A stretch of 64,000 bases of DNA from assembly GCA_020634245.1 (NCBI GenBank), contig JACKCC010000006.1, positions 558,001 through 622,000 of the forward strand, in the 5' to 3' direction. Below the pieces are notes generated by a model, which was not told the DNA's origin, made no database searches, and saw only the letters and a list, made by a program, of their open reading frames with translations. How positions within the stretch are numbered: position 1 is the stretch's first letter; every line of letters begins with the position of its first letter. Made by a program: the position numbers and the translations under genes. The stretch is from Ardenticatenaceae bacterium. GTDB lineage: Bacteria; Chloroflexota; Anaerolineae; Promineifilales; Promineifilaceae. This document shows, piece by piece, positions 17,687 to 26,215 of the stretch.

Positions 17687-17986
17687 TTAGGGTTTCGATG
17701 TGATGGCAGCGACCGTTTCCCGCCAAGGAATGCGTGGATATTGCGTTTCCAGTTCGGCGGCAACGGCCGTCGCCACTTCCTCGGCTGAACCCTCCCGTTC
17801 CTGGGCTTCGCTCCACTGAAACAGGTCTGTGTACTCGTCCGATCCGACCAGTCCGGCAGCCATCGCCGCATTATCAACCGCTATTTGAAAACGATCAGGC
17901 AATGGCTTGCTGACCCGCTCCCGTCCCGCTTTTGCTTTCACTTGAACCGGAATATCATGCCAGTAAAGAATTTGGAATTGGGCCAT
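17687..17986 (-). CDS. Virulence-factor-domain small protein
   Basis: 99 residues beginning MAQFQILYWHDIPVQVKAK. The pattern VSKPLPDRFQIAVDNAAM and FQWSEAQEREGS belongs to the small family called virulence factor, which is regularly found next to MetV/MetF and MttB-like genes. Its role is unknown; association with electron-transfer or corrinoid proteins is suggested by context only. It was probably once adjacent to etfA and is now separated from it by the IS630 insertion. Confidence 0.7.
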   Translation of the reverse strand: MAQFQILYWHDIPVQVKAKAGRERVSKPLPDRFQIAVDNAAMAAGLVGSDEYTDLFQWSEAQEREGSAEEVATAVAAELETQYPRIPWRETVAAITSKP

Positions 17987-18057
17987 TCAGTATCCTTTTT
18001 TATCGAGAATGGGAACAGAAAATAGCAAGAATTTGAGGATTAGGGGATAGATTTATA

Positions 18058-19199
18058 CTGAACACGGTCATAAACTGACATTTTCAAAGGTCTGAAAGTT
18101 GAGCGTGAGTAGGCTGGCTAACTGGTCTTTGAAAGTACCAGACACGTCGGCCAGGCAATCTTCAATCGCCTGCCGGAAGTCGGCAAACTTCTCGTAGTAT
18201 TGGGAATAGAGACATTGCTTTTTGACAAACTTCCACAGGCGCTCAATTAGGTTTAGATTAGGCGAGTAAGGCGGTAAGAAAAGGAGTTCGATACGCAAGT
18301 CGGCGGCCAATTGTTTAATGAAATGGCAATGTTGATACCGGGCGTTGTCCAGGACAACCGTGATGGGCAAGTCAGCAAAAGAAGCGGCTAATTGATAGAA
18401 CAAGGCGGCGACGGAGTGGGCATTGATGTAACTGGTGTTGGTGACCGTCACTAACTGTCGAGTGGTGGCGTGCAGTGCACCCAAAACATTGAACCGTTGC
18501 CGACCAGCTGGGGCTTTGATGAAGTGGCGGACAAAAGACCAAAGGAAGCCAAGGAAGGGCTGCAAGACAAAATGAGCAGCATCGACGAAAAACAAGTGGC
18601 GCTGATTGGCCTGGGCATCAGCCAGACGCGGCGTCAGTTCCTCATCCAGGAACTCCTGTTGTTTCTCTGGGTCAGCCTTAGCCGGTATCTGACCCACTTT
18701 ACGCCGCTTCAGCCCCAGCTTTTTCAGAAACTCCGCCACCTGGGTTGGACTACGGCGCAAACCGGTCAGTTTTTCGATACGGGCCACAGCTTCATCAATG
18801 GTCGCTGGCGGTCGCCGCTCGAATTCCTGACGCAGGCTATCCTGGTGGTCATCCAGGTCGCTCTTGGGCTGGTGAAAGTTCAACTCTTTGAGTGTCTCAA
18901 TCCCGCCTTGTTGATACATCAGGAGATACTCGCGCAGCGTCGCCTGGCTGATACGCACGATGCGACCGATTTCCTGGTGCGACAGACCCAGCGCTTTCAA
19001 ATACACCACTTCCATTCGTTGTCGTACCCGAGGGTGCGGATGGTGGGTACGTTCGTGATGTAACTGGTTAATGGTTTCTGGTGCGAATTGGAGTTTAATC
19101 ATCTTGTCCTCTGATTGGCAAAAATGACAAAGTATATCTTTCCCGACCTGTTTGCCAATCATAATCAAAATTGAAATGTCACTCTATGCCCGTGCTGGG
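18058..19199. mobile_element. IS630-family insertion sequence
   Basis: About 1,142 bp flanked by TA on both sides (18,056-18,057 and 19,200-19,201). The ends are imperfect inverted repeats with the shared core CACGG-CATA then TGACATTT (left 18,063 onward; right end on the other strand). The size and TA target fit IS630/Tc1-mariner. It inserted between etfA and the virulence-factor-domain gene, inside the loop of an older inverted repeat (GAGGATTAGGG left, CCCTAATCCTC right). It contains no ACGGCCGT octamer. Confidence 0.88.
18068..19102 (-). CDS. IS630-family transposase
   Basis: 344 residues from ATG 19,102, chosen because AGAGGACAAG precedes it; the longer frame to 19,168 reaches into the terminal repeat. 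The N-terminus has a helix-turn-helix (SHQEIGRIVRISQATLREYL). The catalytic DDE core shows FFVDAAHF (Asp), VVLDNARYQH (Asp) and PPYSPNLNLIERLWKFVKK (Glu), diagnostic of IS630. The gene is intact, so recent mobility is plausible. Confidence 0.93.
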   Translation of the reverse strand: MIKLQFAPETINQLHHERTHHPHPRVRQRMEVVYLKALGLSHQEIGRIVRISQATLREYLLMYQQGGIETLKELNFHQPKSDLDDHQDSLRQEFERRPPATIDEAVARIEKLTGLRRSPTQVAEFLKKLGLKRRKVGQIPAKADPEKQQEFLDEELTPRLADAQANQRHLFFVDAAHFVLQPFLGFLWSFVRHFIKAPAGRQRFNVLGALHATTRQLVTVTNTSYINAHSVAALFYQLAASFADLPITVVLDNARYQHCHFIKQLAADLRIELLFLPPYSPNLNLIERLWKFVKKQCLYSQYYEKFADFRQAIEDCLADVSGTFKDQLASLLTLNFQTFENVSL

Positions 19200-19249
19200 T
19201 ATAAGGATAATCTCTAAATTCCCTAATCCTCGCTTTTCAATTGGGTTTA

Positions 19250-20215
19250 TTACGACTTCTGAATTTCAGCAATTATGGCCGGTAGGACTTCGTGTAAATC
19301 ACCGATGACGGCATAGTTAGCTTTGGTAACCATCGGCGCTTCAGCATCGGTGTTGATGGCCAGGATGCGTTTGGCCCCTTTGCAGCCGACCCAATGCTGA
19401 ATTGCGCCGCTGATGCCGCAGGCGATGTACAAGTCGGGCGCAATCCGGGTCCCGGTTTGGCCAATCTGGTCAGCGTGAGGCCGCCAGCCTAGATTCGTCG
19501 CCACCCGCGATCCGCCGACCGCACCATGTAACAGTGTAGCCAATTCTTCCAATACGGCAAAACCTTCCGGGCTGCCGACGCCGCGCCCGCCGCCCACGAC
19601 GACGCGGGCCTCGGTGAGGGAAATACCATCTTGGCCGGAGGAAACGCGGTTGGTTACCCGCACACGGAAATCTTTATCGTTTAATGTGGGGGTGATGGTG
19701 TGAACGGCCGTTTCACTCACCCCGCTTCCTTCTTCCGCCGCCAATGCGTGGGGGGCAATGGTCAATAGTTTGGGTTTACCTTTTAATGATGCTTCTTCTA
19801 ACAAACTGCCGCCCCAGCGCAGCCGTATTACTTGATACTCGTCGCCGGGAGTAACGGCCGTCACGTTAGCCGCCAACGGTAAATCCAACCGGGCTGCGAC
19901 GTGGGCCAGCACCTCATAGCCGCGATCTGTGCCTGGGGCCAGAACAGCTTGGGGTGATGCTGTGCCAATCAATTCGACTATCGACTGCGCCCACGCTTCC
20001 GGCGCGTAATCGTCCAAATTGTCGTGCTGAATCAGGTAAGTGGTGGTGACGCCGTAAGCAGCGAGTTGGGGAAGTAACGGCCGTGCCGCTTCACCAATCA
20101 ACACCGCTGCCAACTCTGTGCTTTCTTCCTGAGCCAACTGCCGGCCCAGCGTCAGCATCTCCAACGAAATCTCATCCAACTTGCCGCGATCGTGATCAAT
20201 GAATCCTAAAATCAT
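19250..20215 (-). CDS. etfA: Electron transfer flavoprotein alpha subunit
   Basis: 321 residues. The C-terminal FAD domain is clear: GGGRGVGSPEGF, GQTGTRIAPDLYIACGISGA and AINTDAEAPM. EtfAB accepts electrons from flavin dehydrogenases such as dimethylglycine or sarcosine dehydrogenase and passes them to the quinone pool. Its start overlaps the etfB stop by 4 bp. With the neighbouring dehydrogenase this forms the electron outlet of the one-carbon cluster. The downstream side is interrupted by IS630. Confidence 0.95.
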   Translation of the reverse strand: MILGFIDHDRGKLDEISLEMLTLGRQLAQEESTELAAVLIGEAARPLLPQLAAYGVTTTYLIQHDNLDDYAPEAWAQSIVELIGTASPQAVLAPGTDRGYEVLAHVAARLDLPLAANVTAVTPGDEYQVIRLRWGGSLLEEASLKGKPKLLTIAPHALAAEEGSGVSETAVHTITPTLNDKDFRVRVTNRVSSGQDGISLTEARVVVGGGRGVGSPEGFAVLEELATLLHGAVGGSRVATNLGWRPHADQIGQTGTRIAPDLYIACGISGAIQHWVGCKGAKRILAINTDAEAPMVTKANYAVIGDLHEVLPAIIAEIQKS

Positions 20216-20973
20216 GACGAAATTACCCCCATTTCTCGGAGTAGTTCCACAACTTTGGGAGCCGCATCGGCCCCATTTCCTAAGATAACGACGTTGCTTT
20301 CCTGTTCCTTTGGCGTTTTTAATTGCAATTTGACCAATCCATCATCACCTTTTTGCGGTTCGGAACGGTCAATGGGTTTCTTTTTAGCCCGCAGTTTGCC
20401 GGGCAGAGACGGGTAACGGGGCAAGTTAATGCCTTCTTTGACGGAAAAAACAGCAGGCAAGGTTACTTCGTATTCTTCCCAGCCGCCGGATGCTTCCCGT
20501 TGAGCAACGGCCGTTCCCCCTTCCACCCTTAGCGATTTAATCCCGGTCACACAGGGCCAGTCCAGCGCATGAGCCACGCGGATGCCGACCTGATAGCCGC
20601 CGGTATCGGCCGCTTCATTGCCAAACAGAATCATGTCAAACGGGTTTTCCTGGGCTTGAACGGCAGTCACAATCGCCTTCGCCGTCGCCATCGATCCCCA
20701 TTCCTCGCCACTCGTTTCCAGCAGGATAGCGTTGTCAATGCCCATGGCTAGCGCGCCGCGCAGTTGTTCTGTCGCTGCATCCGGCCCCAGCGTCAACACC
20801 GTCGCGCTGCCGCCGTGTTTTTCCACGAGCTGTACGGCTTCTTCAACGGCGCACTCCTCGTGCGGACTAATCGTAAACCCCAAATTGCGCGTTTCGACTT
20901 CCTGGTTATCGGCCGTTACCGTAATCTTTGCGCCCGTCTCCGGGACACGTTTTACACAGACTAATATGTCCAT
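20212..20973 (-). CDS. etfB: Electron transfer flavoprotein beta subunit
   Basis: 253 residues from ATG 20,973, preferred because AGGTGATACAA precedes it; the frame extends three codons more. It has the EtfB pattern MDILVCVKRVPETGAKI, ISPHEECAVEEAVQL, and FGNEAADTGGYQVG, and binds AMP/FAD with EtfA. It overlaps etfA and lies 90 bp behind the FAD-GcvT dehydrogenase, from which it is separated by a palindromic repeat. Confidence 0.95.
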   Translation of the reverse strand: MDILVCVKRVPETGAKITVTADNQEVETRNLGFTISPHEECAVEEAVQLVEKHGGSATVLTLGPDAATEQLRGALAMGIDNAILLETSGEEWGSMATAKAIVTAVQAQENPFDMILFGNEAADTGGYQVGIRVAHALDWPCVTGIKSLRVEGGTAVAQREASGGWEEYEVTLPAVFSVKEGINLPRYPSLPGKLRAKKKPIDRSEPQKGDDGLVKLQLKTPKEQESNVVILGNGADAAPKVVELLREMGVISS

Positions 20974-20989
20974 TTGTATCACCTGTATT

Positions 20990-21062
20990 TTGTCGCTGGT
21001 GGTTAGTAGCTGGCCGCTAGTAATTGATTTCCAGCGACTAGCTGCCAGCCACCAGCTACTAT
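20990..21062. repeat. Palindromic intergenic repeat (AGCTGG/CCAGCT family)
   Basis: GTCGCTGGTGGTTAGTAGCTGG on the left has imperfect complements in CCAGCGACTAGC and CCAGCCACCAGCTACTA on the right. The same word family reappears inside hypF at about 57,446-57,517. Confidence 0.75.
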
Positions 21063-21063
21063 A

Positions 21064-23577
21064 CTACTGCTTCATCCGTTCATCATCCGGGTCAAAAAGC
21101 GGCTGGCTGCCGACACGCGCCACCGTCACCGGATAGCGTTCAGTCATGTATTCCACCCCCAGTTTGGTGCCTTCTTTGGCGTATTCCGGCGGCAGGTAGG
21201 CCATGAGGATGAACTTGCCCAGGCTGGGACCGGCTCCGGCGCTGGTGACGTAGGAGGTACGGCCGTGTCCATCCACAATCACCTGGCCATCCGCATCCAC
21301 AATCGGCTCGCGCCCCTGCATGTAACGTTTCACGCCCGATGCCGAGGTGTGATCATCCACCGTCAGCGTACACAGGATTGCTGCCGGTTCGGCTTCGCGG
21401 GTCTTCAAATACGCTTCTTTGCCGATGAAATTATGCTTCTTCACCAGCCGCCGTGCCAATCCCGCTTCTACAGGGTTGTATTCCGATTCCAGTTCGGCGC
21501 TCATCAGCCGGTAGCCTTTTTCCAGGCGGCCGGTCGTGCCATACACGCCAATCCCGGCCGGTACGATGTCATATTTGCGTCCCGCTTCCCAAAGTGTGTC
21601 CCACAGCTTCAAGCCGTGCTCCATCGCCGTCGAAATTTCCCAGCCCAGCTCGCCGACGTAGGAGATGCGCAGCGCCCAGGCCGGTACGCCGCCAATCGTC
21701 AGATTTTTGGCCGTGCCGAAGGGGAATCCTTCGTGGGAAACGTCGTCATCTGTGACCGATTGCAGGACGTCGCGGGCGTGCGGCCCCCACAAACCGATGG
21801 TGCACAGCGCCGAAGTTTTATCTTCCAAAACGACGGAACCATCGTCGGGCAGATGCTTCATGAACCATTGTTTATCGCGCGCGCCATCGCCGCCGCCGGT
21901 GACGACGCGGAAGCTGTCATTACCGGTGCGCATGATGGTCAAATCGGCTTTGAAGCCGCCGTTGAGGGCCAGCAGTGGGGTGTAAACGGCCTGTCCGACA
22001 GGCACATCCATTTTGTTCATGGCCATCGTTTCGATGTAATCAAGCGCTCCGGGGCCATGAATGTCGAAAATGGCGAAGGCGGTCAAATCAACCATCACGC
22101 CGCGGTCGCGCATGGCCAGATGTTCGGCGTTGATAATCGGCGACCACCAGCGGGCGTCCCATTCGTGCGGGCGATTGGTGACTTTATCGCCAAATTCGTC
22201 CAGCAGCCGTTTGTTGGATTCGTACCACTGCGGCCGTTCCCAACCAGCCGTTTCGAAGAAAACGGCGCCCAGTTCTTTTTCGCGCATGTAAAAGGGGCTG
22301 ACGCGCACGTTGCGGTTCGATTCCCACTGCTCACGAGGATGGACGATGCCGTAGGTTTTGTTGAAACCTTCGGAGGTGCGGGCATTGACGTGGTGGTCGG
22401 TACGGGCATAAGGATATAACCGGGCAATATCCGAGGCGTGAATGTCAATTTCCGACCAGCCGTCAGTCATCACCTCGGCCGCCGCTTTGGCAAAACCGGG
22501 CGCTTCTTTGATCCAGATGGCCGCCACCGACCACAACCCTTTCACTTCCGTTTCGCCGACGCAAGGCATCCCGTCCGGCGTCAACGACAGCAGGCCATTG
22601 ATGGCGTGGCGAATACCCGCTTTCTCATCGCCCAAAAGTTCAGGCATGAGTTCTAATGATTGCTCTAGCTGCGGGTCAAAATCTTCCTCGGTGAAGGGCA
22701 GTTCGGTGGGGGAGAGGGCCGATGCTTCGATGGAGGGGATGTCGTCAGGCCGCATCAAAATCGGCCGGTGGGCGTAGGAACCAACTTCCATGTCGTTGCC
22801 GTTCTGCCGCTCATACATGAAGGTGTCCATGTCGCGGACGATGGGGTAGTTGATTTCGCCCGGCTGCTCCTCGAACAGCGGGATGGGGCCGACGCTGATC
22901 ATCTGGTGGACGGCCGGGGTGAGCGGAATGGTGGCTCCGGCCATCGCTGCCAGCCGCGGACTCCAGACGCCGCAGCAAATGACGACGGTGTTAGCTTTGA
23001 TTGCGCCGCGCGAGGTTTGGACGGTGGTGACACGGCCGTTTTCCGTCTCAATGTCTAAAATTTCTGTGTTGGGTACGCTGGTCAGCACACCCATCGCCTC
23101 CGCTTTTTCCCGCATCAGCGTGCCTGCCCGCAGTGAATCCACCACACCGACGCCGGGCGTGTAAAAACCACCCAGCAAAATCTCTTCGTTGATGTAGGGA
23201 ACCATCTCCTTGATTTGGGCTGGTGTCACCATGTGCGACTCAATGCCCCACGACTTGGACGAGGCCATCCGCCGCCGGAATTCTTCCATGCGTTCCTCGG
23301 TACGGGCGACCTCGATGCCGCCGCATTGGGTGAACACGCCCAACTCCTTGTACTGGCGCACGCTGTCCAGCGTCAGCATGGCCATCTCTTTGGAATGATC
23401 GACCAAAAAGATGAAGTTGGAGGCGTGGCCGGTGGAGCCGCCGGGGTTGGGGAACGGCCCCTTATCTAGTAGAACCATGTCTTTCCAACCCTTCAAGGCC
23501 AGGTGATAGGCCAAACTGTTACCGACGATGCCGGCGCCAATGATGACTACGTTTGCTTTTTCAGGTACTTCACTCAT
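21064..23577 (-). CDS. FAD dehydrogenase with GcvT domain (dimethylglycine/sarcosine dehydrogenase-like)
   Basis: 837 residues. The N-terminal DAO-type FAD domain has VVIIGAGIVGNSLAYHLA (GxGxxG, 10-27) and GGSTGHASN, where the His is at the place used for covalent FAD in dimethylglycine dehydrogenases. The C-terminal half (from about residue 430) is an aminomethyltransferase/GcvT-like folate domain (LGELGWEIS pattern, PAGIGVYGTTGRLEKGYRL). The enzyme would demethylate an N-methyl amine, move the methylene to THF and pass electrons to EtfAB next door. The exact substrate is unknown. Confidence 0.9.
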   Translation of the reverse strand: MSEVPEKANVVIIGAGIVGNSLAYHLALKGWKDMVLLDKGPFPNPGGSTGHASNFIFLVDHSKEMAMLTLDSVRQYKELGVFTQCGGIEVARTEERMEEFRRRMASSKSWGIESHMVTPAQIKEMVPYINEEILLGGFYTPGVGVVDSLRAGTLMREKAEAMGVLTSVPNTEILDIETENGRVTTVQTSRGAIKANTVVICCGVWSPRLAAMAGATIPLTPAVHQMISVGPIPLFEEQPGEINYPIVRDMDTFMYERQNGNDMEVGSYAHRPILMRPDDIPSIEASALSPTELPFTEEDFDPQLEQSLELMPELLGDEKAGIRHAINGLLSLTPDGMPCVGETEVKGLWSVAAIWIKEAPGFAKAAAEVMTDGWSEIDIHASDIARLYPYARTDHHVNARTSEGFNKTYGIVHPREQWESNRNVRVSPFYMREKELGAVFFETAGWERPQWYESNKRLLDEFGDKVTNRPHEWDARWWSPIINAEHLAMRDRGVMVDLTAFAIFDIHGPGALDYIETMAMNKMDVPVGQAVYTPLLALNGGFKADLTIMRTGNDSFRVVTGGGDGARDKQWFMKHLPDDGSVVLEDKTSALCTIGLWGPHARDVLQSVTDDDVSHEGFPFGTAKNLTIGGVPAWALRISYVGELGWEISTAMEHGLKLWDTLWEAGRKYDIVPAGIGVYGTTGRLEKGYRLMSAELESEYNPVEAGLARRLVKKHNFIGKEAYLKTREAEPAAILCTLTVDDHTSASGVKRYMQGREPIVDADGQVIVDGHGRTSYVTSAGAGPSLGKFILMAYLPPEYAKEGTKLGVEYMTERYPVTVARVGSQPLFDPDDERMKQ

Positions 23578-23639
23578 GTAAATATCTCCTCAAATTGGGT
23601 TTCAGTGGTTTTGTAAAGATTGGTTGGGTAACGGCCGTT

Positions 23640-23762
23640 ACCCTTATTCCTAAGTAAGCGTTCTGTTTTAACTTAGCGAAACAACCTCTCCCCAACCCTC
23701 TCCTAAAAGGAGAGGGAACCAGTTTCCCCTCCCACTGGGAGGGGACTAAGGGAAGGGTTTAG
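23640..23762. repeat. Intergenic low-complexity palindrome (CCTCTCC/GGAGAGG family)
   Basis: CCTCTCCCCAACCCTCTCC is followed by AAAAGGAGAGGGAACC and then CCCCTCCCACTGGGAGGGGA, giving nested hairpins between the methyltransferase end and the dehydrogenase start. Confidence 0.7.
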
Positions 23763-25292
23763 TTAATACTCTGGTTTAATCTCTGCCTTGCGTTGGGTCA
23801 TAAACGCTTGCAGCGCTTCATCCACCGTTGGGTCCAGTTCTGGCGGTTGGTAAGAAGCCAACAGTTTCTTGTACTCGGCATTGGCCCGCTGCGCTGCCGA
23901 CAGCCCGCCTTCCTCCTGCCACTGCTCAAACGAGTTGTAATCAAACAACTCTGTCCGGTAAAAGGCGGTGCGGAAATTCTGCATCGTGTGGTCCGTGCCC
24001 AAATGGTGGCCGCTGGTAGGAACTGTACGCAGCGATTCCATCGCCATCCCGTTTTCCGACAAGTCCAGCCCTTGCATAAACTTTTGATACATGCCCAGCA
24101 GTTGGCAGTCGAGGACGAATTTTTCATATCCGGCTGTTAGCCCGCCTTCCAGCCAGCCGGCAGCGTGCAAAACGAAATTAACGCGGGCCAAAATGGCGGG
24201 AAGCATAACCATCACCGACTCGTAGGCTGCTTGAGAATCGGGGATTTTGGAGCTGGCGAACATGCCGCCGCTGCGGAAGGGCAGCTTGTAACGGCGAGCT
24301 AGCTGGGCGGCGCCGTACAACGTCAACTGGCTTTCCGGCGAGCCAAAGACTGGCGCGCCGCTTTGCAAATCAATATTGGTCTGGAATGCGCCGTACACCA
24401 CCGGCGTGCCCGGATTGACCATTTGGGCAAAAACAATGCCGGACAGTGCTTCGGCATGAAGCTGCACAAGGGTTCCGGCAATGCCGACCGGAGCCATCGC
24501 GCCGGAGAATAGAAACGGGGTGATGATGACCGCTTGCCGGGCTTTGGCGTACACTTTGAGCGCGCCCAGCATCCGATCATCTAGACGGCGCGGGCTGCTG
24601 ATGTTGATGAGCGAGAGCAGAGCCGGATTTTCCTGTATGGCCGCCGCCCCAAATACGATTTCAGCCATTTTGACGCTGTCAGCGGCGTTGGCGGCTGACA
24701 TGACCGAACCCATGAACGCCTTATCGCTGTATTTGATGTGGCTGTAGATCATGTCCAGATGGCGGGTGTGGGCTGGCTCGTCGGTGGGTTCGACGATGGT
24801 GCCGCCGGAGTGGTGGATGTAGGGCGACAGATAAGCCAGCTTGACGAAGTTTTGGAAATCTTCCAGGGTGGCGTCGCGCCGGCCGCGATCCAGATCGTGG
24901 ACGAAGGGTGGGCCGTAAACCGGGGCAAAGCAGATGTGGTTGCCGCCGATAACGACGTTGTTGGCCGGATTGCGGGCGATTTGGGTAAATTGACTGGGCG
25001 CTTTGGCGGCGTATTCTTTGACGATGGCGGGATCAAAAAAGGCGGTGTCGCCTTTCAGTCGAACGCCATGCTGGCGCAAAATGTCGCGGGCTTCCTCATC
25101 GTAAAAGTCGACGCCAACCTCGGAAAGAATTTCCAAAGCTGCCTGGTCGATTTTTTCCAGGCCGGCTTCGTCCAGCAGCTCGTAAGTCGGAACGTTGTGC
25201 AACGGCTGGGTCATTTTGACGAGGCGATCGGCTTCCGCTTCGGCTCGCCGCGCTTCACGGCCGTGTCGTTCTCTGGTTCTTTGTCTGCCCAT
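23763..25292 (-). CDS. MttB-family (non-pyrrolysine) methyltransferase
   Basis: 509 residues from ATG 25,292, chosen because GGAAGGAG lies just upstream. It is a full-length trimethylamine methyltransferase-family barrel (LEILSEVGVDFYDEEAR, HHSGGTIVEPTDEPAH, FGSPESQLTLYGAAQLARRY). There is no in-frame amber codon, so this is the pyrrolysine-free branch that includes glycine betaine and related quaternary-amine methyltransferases. It would hand methyl groups to a corrinoid protein or folate; no corrinoid protein gene is in the window. It heads the cluster downstream of the GntR regulator. Confidence 0.88.
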   Translation of the reverse strand: MGRQRTRERHGREARRAEAEADRLVKMTQPLHNVPTYELLDEAGLEKIDQAALEILSEVGVDFYDEEARDILRQHGVRLKGDTAFFDPAIVKEYAAKAPSQFTQIARNPANNVVIGGNHICFAPVYGPPFVHDLDRGRRDATLEDFQNFVKLAYLSPYIHHSGGTIVEPTDEPAHTRHLDMIYSHIKYSDKAFMGSVMSAANAADSVKMAEIVFGAAAIQENPALLSLINISSPRRLDDRMLGALKVYAKARQAVIITPFLFSGAMAPVGIAGTLVQLHAEALSGIVFAQMVNPGTPVVYGAFQTNIDLQSGAPVFGSPESQLTLYGAAQLARRYKLPFRSGGMFASSKIPDSQAAYESVMVMLPAILARVNFVLHAAGWLEGGLTAGYEKFVLDCQLLGMYQKFMQGLDLSENGMAMESLRTVPTSGHHLGTDHTMQNFRTAFYRTELFDYNSFEQWQEEGGLSAAQRANAEYKKLLASYQPPELDPTVDEALQAFMTQRKAEIKPEY

Positions 25293-25378
25293 TTGTTTCT
25301 CCTTCCACAAAAACTATGCAATGGATGTCTGTTGAAACAGGCAATAAATTTGATGGGTAACAGATTGAAAAAGTCTGC

Positions 25379-26080
25379 TCAAACCATTGTTGGCTGTGGT
25401 GAGCCTGTTTCCTGGCCGCCAATCATGACTGCTCTGATGTTGGAATAGTAAAGTTCGATGTGTTCGGCCATGAGTTGTTCGGCCAGTTCGCCGTTACGCT
25501 GGCGCAGCGCGTCCAAAATGTGCTGGTGCTGGACGATATGTTTATATTCAACGACGGCATCGGTGCGGTCGCCTAGTTTGGCCAGATAAAGGTACCATAG
25601 GCGCAAATTTAACGAGTATAAAGTTGCCAATGTGTCTTTGAGAAAAGCGTTGTCGGTAGCCTCGAAGATGATTTGGTGGCATTTTTCGTCCACTTCGGGC
25701 ATGTGTTCAGGATTGATGTTAGCGGGGTCTTGATTGATGACTTCATTGAGGGCGTTTTGCATTTGGTCCCAGTGTACGGCCGTACCCCGCTGTGCCGCTA
25801 ATTGAACAGCCAAACGTTCCAGAACCAGACGTACTTCAAACAAACGTTGTAAATCGGTAATGCCGATTTCGGTGACAAACATGCCGCGCCGGGGAATGAT
25901 AGTGACCAGCTGCTCCTGGGCCAAGCGCTGTAATGCCTCCCGGATAGGTGTCCGTCCCAGATTTAACTGCTGCTGTAAGCTGATTTCATCAATAACAGTG
26001 CCTGGAGACAATTCCAGCGTCACGATTCGATGTTTTATATCTTCATAAGCTTTTAGGCTAAGTGATGTTGTGCGATTCAA
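25379..26080 (-). CDS. GntR/FCD-family transcription regulator
   Basis: 233 residues. Residues 10-75 form the GntR winged helix (LQQQLNLGRTPIREALQRLAQEQL), followed by the all-helical FCD ligand domain with the metal-binding histidine region (EVDEKCHQIIFEATDNAFL). It is the first gene of the minus-strand one-carbon cluster and probably regulates it in response to a substrate or intermediate. An operator-like palindrome lies just upstream. Confidence 0.9.
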   Translation of the reverse strand: MNRTTSLSLKAYEDIKHRIVTLELSPGTVIDEISLQQQLNLGRTPIREALQRLAQEQLVTIIPRRGMFVTEIGITDLQRLFEVRLVLERLAVQLAAQRGTAVHWDQMQNALNEVINQDPANINPEHMPEVDEKCHQIIFEATDNAFLKDTLATLYSLNLRLWYLYLAKLGDRTDAVVEYKHIVQHQHILDALRQRNGELAEQLMAEHIELYYSNIRAVMIGGQETGSPQPTMV

Positions 26081-26110
26081 AATGAACCTCTCGTTAGGAT
26101 AAACAACTCT

Positions 26111-26129
26111 GATATATTACAAGTATATC
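26111..26129. promoter_or_regulatory. Operator-like palindrome upstream of the GntR gene
   Basis: GATATATTACAAGTATATC contains 6-bp arms GATATA and TATATC around a 7-bp centre, 31 bp before the GntR start. It may be an autoregulatory site. Spacing and sequence are suggestive only. Confidence 0.4.
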
Positions 26130-26215
26130 TCAAAACCGCCAAATTTTGGCTTAAAATTTTGGGGCGCGGGCCAACCTGGAAAACCGCTGTTGCCGCGTTG
26201 ACCTGCGCCCAGATT

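Noticed and set aside
23763..25292. Pyrrolysine-containing trimethylamine methyltransferase
   Set aside because: No in-frame amber codon occurs; the protein is full length without one.
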